From the NCBI GenBank assembly GCA_030631415.1, contig DAOVLE010000210.1:1-9273 (forward strand): a stretch of 9,273 nt of DNA, read 5' to 3'. Positions 6,273 to 9,273 of this stretch are shown in pieces; the stretch's first letter is position 1, and each line of letters opens with the position of its first letter. Below the pieces are notes generated by a model. It saw only the letters and a list, made by a program, of their open reading frames with translations. It was not told where the DNA came from and made no database searches. The DNA is from JAAEQG01 sp023133475 (GTDB lineage Bacteria > Planctomycetota > Phycisphaerae > UBA1845). Both the position numbers and the translations under genes were made by a program.

Positions 6273-8096
6273 ATGACCTATAGGCTAACACAGGCTCTTG
6301 CACTGACGACTGTGTGCATACTGGGTATCAGCCACGCGTCGGCAGAGACTATCACCTATCAGTACGACGAACTGCATCGCCTGATCGACGTTACCTACGA
6401 TGACGGGGCGTGGATCCACTATGAGTACGATGCGGTCGGCAACCAACTGCTGGAGGTGATGAACCCGGACGCCGACGTGGGGTATCTGCACATCACTGTG
6501 GACCCAGCCGGCAGTGGCGATGTCGGCCGCAACCCCGATCTGGTGTGGTGCCCGCTCAATGGCGATGTTGTGCTGGCCGCGACGACCAACGGCTTGTGCG
6601 AGTTCGACTACTGGTCCGGTGACGTGCCGACCGGCCACGAGTCGGACAACCCGCTCACCATCAACATGGGCACCGCACGCTACGTGCACCTGGTCGCCCA
6701 CTTCGACTCGCCACACGGGCACATGGACGATGACTGCAACTCAAACGGCATTCCCGACGGCTGCGAGTGGAGCGACACGAACAGCAACGGTGCCCTGGAC
6801 GCCTGCGATCCGCTCATCGGCAGATCACCAGCCACACTGGTGAACACCTGTGGCTATGGCGAGATTGCCTCGGGCCAGGCCTTCGACGTGTGGAACGTCG
6901 GGCTGCCCGGCACGCTGCTGTCATACTACATCGAGTGCAGCGAGACGTGGCTGTCGTTCGATCCGTCGGAAGAGACGTCGGCGGGCGAGACCGACACTAT
7001 CATCGTGCACTACAACGGATCGTCGTCGCTCGACTGTGGTGAGCACCAAGCCACCATCACGATCAACGATCCCGATGCCGGCAACACGCCGCAAACCATC
7101 GACGTCACGCTGACGGTTACAGATCAGCCGGCAATCTGCGAGGACGGCGCAACGCTGACAAACACGTGCGAATACGGCGAGATCGCCCCGGATGAGTCGT
7201 TCGAGCTTTGGAACTGCGGGCCGCCCGGCACGGAACTGACGTATGAGATCACCGATGATGCCGACTGGCTGTGGTGCGAGTGGCCCGGAGAGCCGCTGAC
7301 CGATCAGCCTGCCACCGTCACCGTGCATTATGACTCGGCGGCACTGCCGGCTGGGCAACACTGGGGGACGATCACGATCTCCGCACCGGGAGCCGGCAAT
7401 GATCCGCGGGAGGTGCCGGCTGTGCTGACGGTCGCCTGCCCGGTCGACGGCTGGCTGCCGTGGGATATGAACTACGACGGCTTCATCAGCATCATCGGCG
7501 AGGTGCCGCCGTTTGTGGACTGTGTGTACTTCGCTGACTGCTATTGCCCGGGGCCGGGCTGCCTGTGCCCCGGCGACTGCAACCTCAGCGGGTTCCTCAG
7601 CATCATCGGCGACGTGCAGTGCTTCGTCGATTGCGTCTACTTCGGCGATTGCGACGGTGGGCGTGGCGGGCCCGGAGACAGCCGAGGTGAAGCTGATAAG
7701 CGAGCCGACGGCACGTTCACGATCGGCGGTGCGGTCTACACCGACCTGGACAACCCGCTCGGCAGCGGCCTGGAGGGGGTGCGTATCCGGGTGATGCGGC
7801 TCAAGCCGGCGGCGTCTCCGACCGAAATCGTCGCACACGCGGCGCTCATGCCGGATCATGTGGCATTCACAGCACCCGCACATCAGCCGGCGTGGCGCAC
7901 CACGAGCGGCACGTGGGGCCTGTGGCGGATCGACGGGCTTCAGCCAGGCTGGTATGTCGTCGCAGTCGGCGAGCCAAGCCGCGTGCTGAAGCATATACAG
8001 GACGGCGTCGGCGCGGGGAAGGGCAGGGTCAGGATTCTGGTCAGCCCCGCGACCGAGGCGGAGAATCAGAGTATCCAGTTTTTCGCCATCGAGTAG
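6273..8096 (+). CDS. Secreted multidomain protein: YD, InlB-like, BACON, dockerin-like, Cna-B-like
   Basis: This 607-residue exported protein is of unknown specific function. Residues 1-24 are a clear signal peptide (MTYRLTQALALTTVCILG...ASA). Residues 27-62 are a short YD-repeat piece (ITYQYDELHRL, YEYDAVGN) like those of the upstream RHS protein. Residues about 70-145 resemble a divergent InlB B-repeat (ITVDPAGSGDV, FDYWSGD, LVAHF). Residues 151-179 are an Asp-rich loop (DDCNSNGIPDGCE) of thrombospondin type-3 style, likely to bind calcium. Residues 185-283 and 288-388 are two homologous BACON-like domains (NTCGYGEIASGQAFDVWN and NTCEYGEIAPDESFELWN). Two dockerin-like loops follow (398-410, DMNYDGFISIIGE, and 435-447, DCNLSGFLSIIGD), each followed by FVDCVYF. 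Residues 479-607 look like a Cna-B or carboxypeptidase-regulatory-like beta domain (GGAVYTDLD, GLWRIDGLQPGWYVV). These are adhesion and carbohydrate-binding folds, so a cell-surface or extracellular binding role is likely. No enzyme signature or C-terminal sorting signal is visible. Confidence 0.88.
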   Translation: MTYRLTQALALTTVCILGISHASAETITYQYDELHRLIDVTYDDGAWIHYEYDAVGNQLLEVMNPDADVGYLHITVDPAGSGDVGRNPDLVWCPLNGDVVLAATTNGLCEFDYWSGDVPTGHESDNPLTINMGTARYVHLVAHFDSPHGHMDDDCNSNGIPDGCEWSDTNSNGALDACDPLIGRSPATLVNTCGYGEIASGQAFDVWNVGLPGTLLSYYIECSETWLSFDPSEETSAGETDTIIVHYNGSSSLDCGEHQATITINDPDAGNTPQTIDVTLTVTDQPAICEDGATLTNTCEYGEIAPDESFELWNCGPPGTELTYEITDDADWLWCEWPGEPLTDQPATVTVHYDSAALPAGQHWGTITISAPGAGNDPREVPAVLTVACPVDGWLPWDMNYDGFISIIGEVPPFVDCVYFADCYCPGPGCLCPGDCNLSGFLSIIGDVQCFVDCVYFGDCDGGRGGPGDSRGEADKRADGTFTIGGAVYTDLDNPLGSGLEGVRIRVMRLKPAASPTEIVAHAALMPDHVAFTAPAHQPAWRTTSGTWGLWRIDGLQPGWYVVAVGEPSRVLKHIQDGVGAGKGRVRILVSPATEAENQSIQFFAIE

Positions 8097-8098
8097 GT

Positions 8099-8119
8099 GG
8101 CGTGAAACCGCACGGACAC
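8099..8119 (+). repeat. 21-bp flank repeat, copy 1
   Basis: The segment ends AAACCGCACGGACAC and is identical over 21 bases to the last 21 bases of the window (9253-9273). It starts two bases after the stop codon of the 607-residue gene. Confidence 0.85.
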
Positions 8120-8128
8120 GGGTCCGTG
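8111..8128. terminator. Hairpin just after the second secreted gene
   Basis: CACGGAC and GTCCGTG form a perfect 7-bp stem around ACGG, 14 bases after the stop codon. No T run follows, so it would act as a terminator only weakly or with Rho. It may instead be just one element of the repeat cluster that begins here. Confidence 0.4.
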
Positions 8129-8130
8129 AC

Positions 8131-8252
8131 AGTTTCGGCGGGTTGTGCCTTCAGCCCCGGTAGGGGCGAAGGTTAATAGCCACGGACGTAAGCCCGTGGA
8201 AGGAAACAGGGGGGCGTGAGAACCCCAAGCCCCAGCGGGGCGGAGGATTTCC
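8131..8252 (+). repeat. Three-hairpin dispersed repeat, copy A
   Basis: This unit of about 120 bp contains three palindromic modules in order: AGCCCCGGTAGGGGCG, CCACGGACGTAAGCCCGTGG (8180-8199) and AGCCCCAGCGGGGCG. It begins AGTTTCGGCGGGTTGTGCC and ends near GGCGGAGGATTTC. It is nearly identical to copy B (8369-8485), differing by a few substitutions and small gaps in the stretch after the middle palindrome. The order and composition match intergenic repeats I associate with planctomycete chromosomes. Confidence 0.85.
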
Positions 8253-8271
8253 TTTGTGGGCAGCAGTCCGT

Positions 8272-8355
8272 CGCCCCTGCCGGGGCTTGGGGGAACGGGT
8301 TCCTTGCACCACGGGCTTACGCCCGTGGCTAAGGACCCACGCCCCTCCGGGGCTA
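8272..8355 (-). repeat. Three-hairpin dispersed repeat, diverged inverted copy
   Basis: Read on the minus strand, this segment has the same modules in the same order as copies A and B: AGCCCCGGAGGGGCG, CCACGGGCGTAAGCCCGTGG (8309-8328) and CCCCAAGCCCCGGCAGGGGCG. The linkers between modules are not conserved. It sits between the two direct copies. Confidence 0.75.
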
Positions 8356-8368
8356 TTCGCCCACCTGA

Positions 8369-8485
8369 AGTTTCGGCGGGTTGTGCCTTCAGCCCCGGTA
8401 GGGGCGAAGGTTAATAGCCACGGGCGTGAGCCCGTGGAAACAGAGAGGCGTGAGAACCCAAGCCCCAGCGGGGCGGAGGATTTCT
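8369..8485 (+). repeat. Three-hairpin dispersed repeat, copy B
   Basis: This is a direct repeat of 8131-8252 with the same three palindromic modules; the central one, CCACGGGCGTGAGCCCGTGG (8418-8437), is a better palindrome than in copy A. It ends about 30 bases beyond the stop codon of the convergent toxin gene. No coding sequence is supported anywhere in 8097-8515. Confidence 0.85.
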
Positions 8486-8515
8486 TAGGATAGGCGGTTG
8501 GGATATGGCGGATTT

Positions 8516-8830
8516 CTATTCAATATCCAGCGAATATCGCAAGGCCTGCCCCAGCACGAACAGCTTCTCCGGGGAGAGCATAGTGATGAACTGTCGTAGG
8601 CGATTGCGGGGGATCGTATGCAGGTTGTCGGTGTTGACGACGCATTCCGTCGGCATACCGTCCCTACTGGACAAGGGCACCTCGCACGGCAAAGACCGCA
8701 CGACGCGCGTTACCTCGGCGATCGTCACGTTACGCCGACCTTCGAGACCTGCCGCCCGCGAGACCACGACCACTGGCCGAAAGCCGGCGTCCCCGGCCAG
8801 TTCTGCCCACCATGCTTCCCCACGCGTCAC
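8516..8830 (-). CDS. MazF/PemK-type endoribonuclease toxin
   Basis: This 104-residue protein has the usual length and motifs of the MazF/PemK (CcdB-fold) toxins. Members cut mRNA at short specific sequences and stop translation until the antitoxin blocks them. Visible family features are RGEAWWAEL at residues 3-11, FRPVVVVSR at 17-25, NVTIAEVTRVVR at 34-45, EVPLSSRDGMPTECVVNTDNL in the middle, and the C-terminal RLRQFITMLSPEKL. Arg18 and Thr41 lie where the family's catalytic Arg and Thr are expected, so the protein looks intact. The start is GTG at 8830. It overlaps the antitoxin stop by 4 bp (GTGA), which implies translational coupling in a two-gene operon. The coding strand converges on the 607-residue gene, with the repeat cluster between them. 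The cleavage sequence cannot be predicted. Confidence 0.88.
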   Translation of the reverse strand: MTRGEAWWAELAGDAGFRPVVVVSRAAGLEGRRNVTIAEVTRVVRSLPCEVPLSSRDGMPTECVVNTDNLHTIPRNRLRQFITMLSPEKLFVLGQALRYSLDIE

Positions 8831-9057
8831 GTCGATGACCCTCTGCCGTTGCGCAGGCTGTCCGGATAGAACTCCGACCAGTCTTCTCGGCGGGCCGATT
8901 CGGTCCAGGCTGCCAAGCCGCGTTGTCCGGCCAGGGTCTCCTCGACCTCGCTGTCACGGGTACTTTGCTCCAGCAGAGCAGCCAGAAGCCCGGCCAGTTC
9001 CTCGGGCGGCAGCAGGCGTGCTTCGCGCAAGATGGATTCCAGCTTCGTCATCCTCAT
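8827..9057 (-). CDS. Antitoxin of the MazF-type module
   Basis: This protein of 76 residues (or 74 from the second ATG at 9051) is encoded directly upstream of the toxin gene and overlaps it by 4 bp. Small size, acidic central region and coupling to a MazF gene identify it as the antitoxin. It would bind the toxin and probably its own promoter. The N-terminal half (ILREARLLPPEELAGLLAALLE) is helical and recalls the LPPEER..L motif of short addiction-module antitoxins more than the classic AbrB-type MazE. The C-terminal half (WTESARREDWSEFYPDSLRN) carries the aromatic and acidic residues expected to cover a MazF active groove. No good ribosome binding site precedes either ATG. The pairing is secure from context; the antitoxin family is uncertain. 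Confidence 0.8.
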   Translation of the reverse strand: MRMTKLESILREARLLPPEELAGLLAALLEQSTRDSEVEETLAGQRGLAAWTESARREDWSEFYPDSLRNGRGSST

Positions 9058-9058
9058 T

Positions 9059-9087
9059 ATTCTACGTGCCGACAGCGGTGGCGTCCA
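9059..9087 (-). promoter_or_regulatory. Candidate promoter of the toxin-antitoxin operon
   Basis: On the minus strand TGGACG (9087-9082) and TAGAAT (9064-9059) match the -35 and -10 consensus at four and five of six positions, with a 17-base spacer. Transcription would start near 9051-9052, where the second in-frame ATG of the antitoxin lies, which suggests a leaderless or nearly leaderless message. This agrees with the lack of a ribosome binding site. Confidence 0.4.
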
Positions 9088-9095
9088 TCAGTTCC

Positions 9096-9175
9096 GTAGG
9101 TCGGGTCCGCAGACCCGACATCCCCCGGCGGTGCCGTTGGGAATCCCGAACGTCGGGTCTGCGGACCCGACCTAC
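9096..9175. repeat. Paired inverted repeat upstream of the toxin-antitoxin operon
   Basis: The 24-base arm at 9096-9119, beginning GTAGGTCGGG, is the exact reverse complement of 9152-9175. Each arm is itself a palindrome (GTCGGGTC...GACCCGAC), so the DNA or RNA can form either one long hairpin with a 32-base loop or two small ones. This is a dispersed-repeat design of the REP or mini-element type. It begins about 40 bp upstream of the antitoxin start. Confidence 0.85.
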
Positions 9176-9204
9176 ATCCTTTATTATGCGGGCTGCCGGC
9201 GACG

Positions 9205-9240
9205 CCCTTGGGAGGGCGAACCTCCTGGTGAGCCGTCGGC
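9205..9240. repeat. Probable dispersed repeat, GGGAGGGCGAACCTCC type
   Basis: The segment contains GGGAGGGCGAACCTCCTGGT followed by GAGCCG. GGAGG and CCTCC form a small stem. The pattern resembles GGGAGGGCGA(G/A)GCTCCTGC-GAGCCG repeats that I associate with planctomycete intergenic DNA. Only one copy is in the window, so the call rests on recognition. No gene is supported between 9058 and the window end. Confidence 0.4.
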
Positions 9241-9252
9241 TCTGCTCTAAGA

Positions 9253-9273
9253 GGCGTGAAACCGCACGGACAC
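9253..9273 (+). repeat. 21-bp flank repeat, copy 2, cut by the window end
   Basis: These last 21 bases are identical to 8099-8119. In copy 1 the sequence continues into the hairpin and then the three-hairpin repeat, so a further repeat cluster probably continues past the edge of the window. Confidence 0.8.

Noticed and set aside
6921..7994. Minus-strand open frame of 357 codons opposite the BACON and dockerin-like region
   Set aside because: It is antisense to well-supported domains, with Arg/Ala-rich shadow composition.
8131..8485. Possible CRISPR array
   Set aside because: There are only two direct copies of about 120 bp, made of several palindromes, and the material between them is an inverted copy rather than unique spacers. 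No cas gene is near.
8254..8493. Small plus-strand frame within the repeat cluster
   Set aside because: It is composed of dispersed-repeat sequence in which linkers and modules shift frame between copies; not a gene.

Overview
The window looks like accessory DNA from a Planctomycetota chromosome. The evidence is indirect: high GC, very large secreted modular proteins, a cysteine motif of the ACCFADGSC type and DCNSNGIPDGC-type loops that I associate with planctomycete exported proteins, and intergenic DNA full of hairpin-forming dispersed repeats (GCCACGGGCGTAAGCCCGTGG type, GTAGGTCGGG type, CATGGCCACG type). I cannot fix the class from sequence alone.

Layout. Positions 1-880 carry no intact gene. 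They hold a roughly 430-bp wreck of an IS1634-like transposable element (113-542), bounded by near-identical terminal inverted repeats, containing an internally deleted and frameshifted piece of transposase on the minus strand, and nested inside a second, outer pair of GGCATAAATGCC palindromes. A candidate promoter (707-735) and a strong ribosome binding site (869-875) lead into the main gene.

Positions 883-6069 encode a 1728-residue exported protein: signal peptide, six Kelch-like repeats, a seven-cysteine linker, an RHS N-terminal domain (DUF6531-like), a very long YD-repeat region, the RHS core ending in DPDGE, and a basic 202-residue C-terminal tip of unknown function with clearly lower GC. 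After a 203-bp gap with two related hairpins, 6273-8096 encodes a 607-residue exported modular protein. It begins with a short YD-repeat piece and continues with an InlB-like B-repeat domain, aspartate-rich calcium-type loops, two BACON-like domains, a pair of dockerin-like loops and a Cna-B-like domain. The shared YD motif and tandem arrangement suggest that the two act together at the cell surface, but this is inference.

Positions 8097-8515 are a cluster of three-hairpin dispersed repeats (two direct copies and one diverged inverted copy). On the minus strand, 9057-8516, lies a two-gene toxin-antitoxin module: a small antitoxin followed, with a 4-bp GTGA overlap, by a MazF/PemK-type endoribonuclease. 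The last 200 bases are again dispersed repeats, and the final 21 bases duplicate the sequence just after the stop of the 607-residue gene, so a new repeat cluster starts at the window edge.
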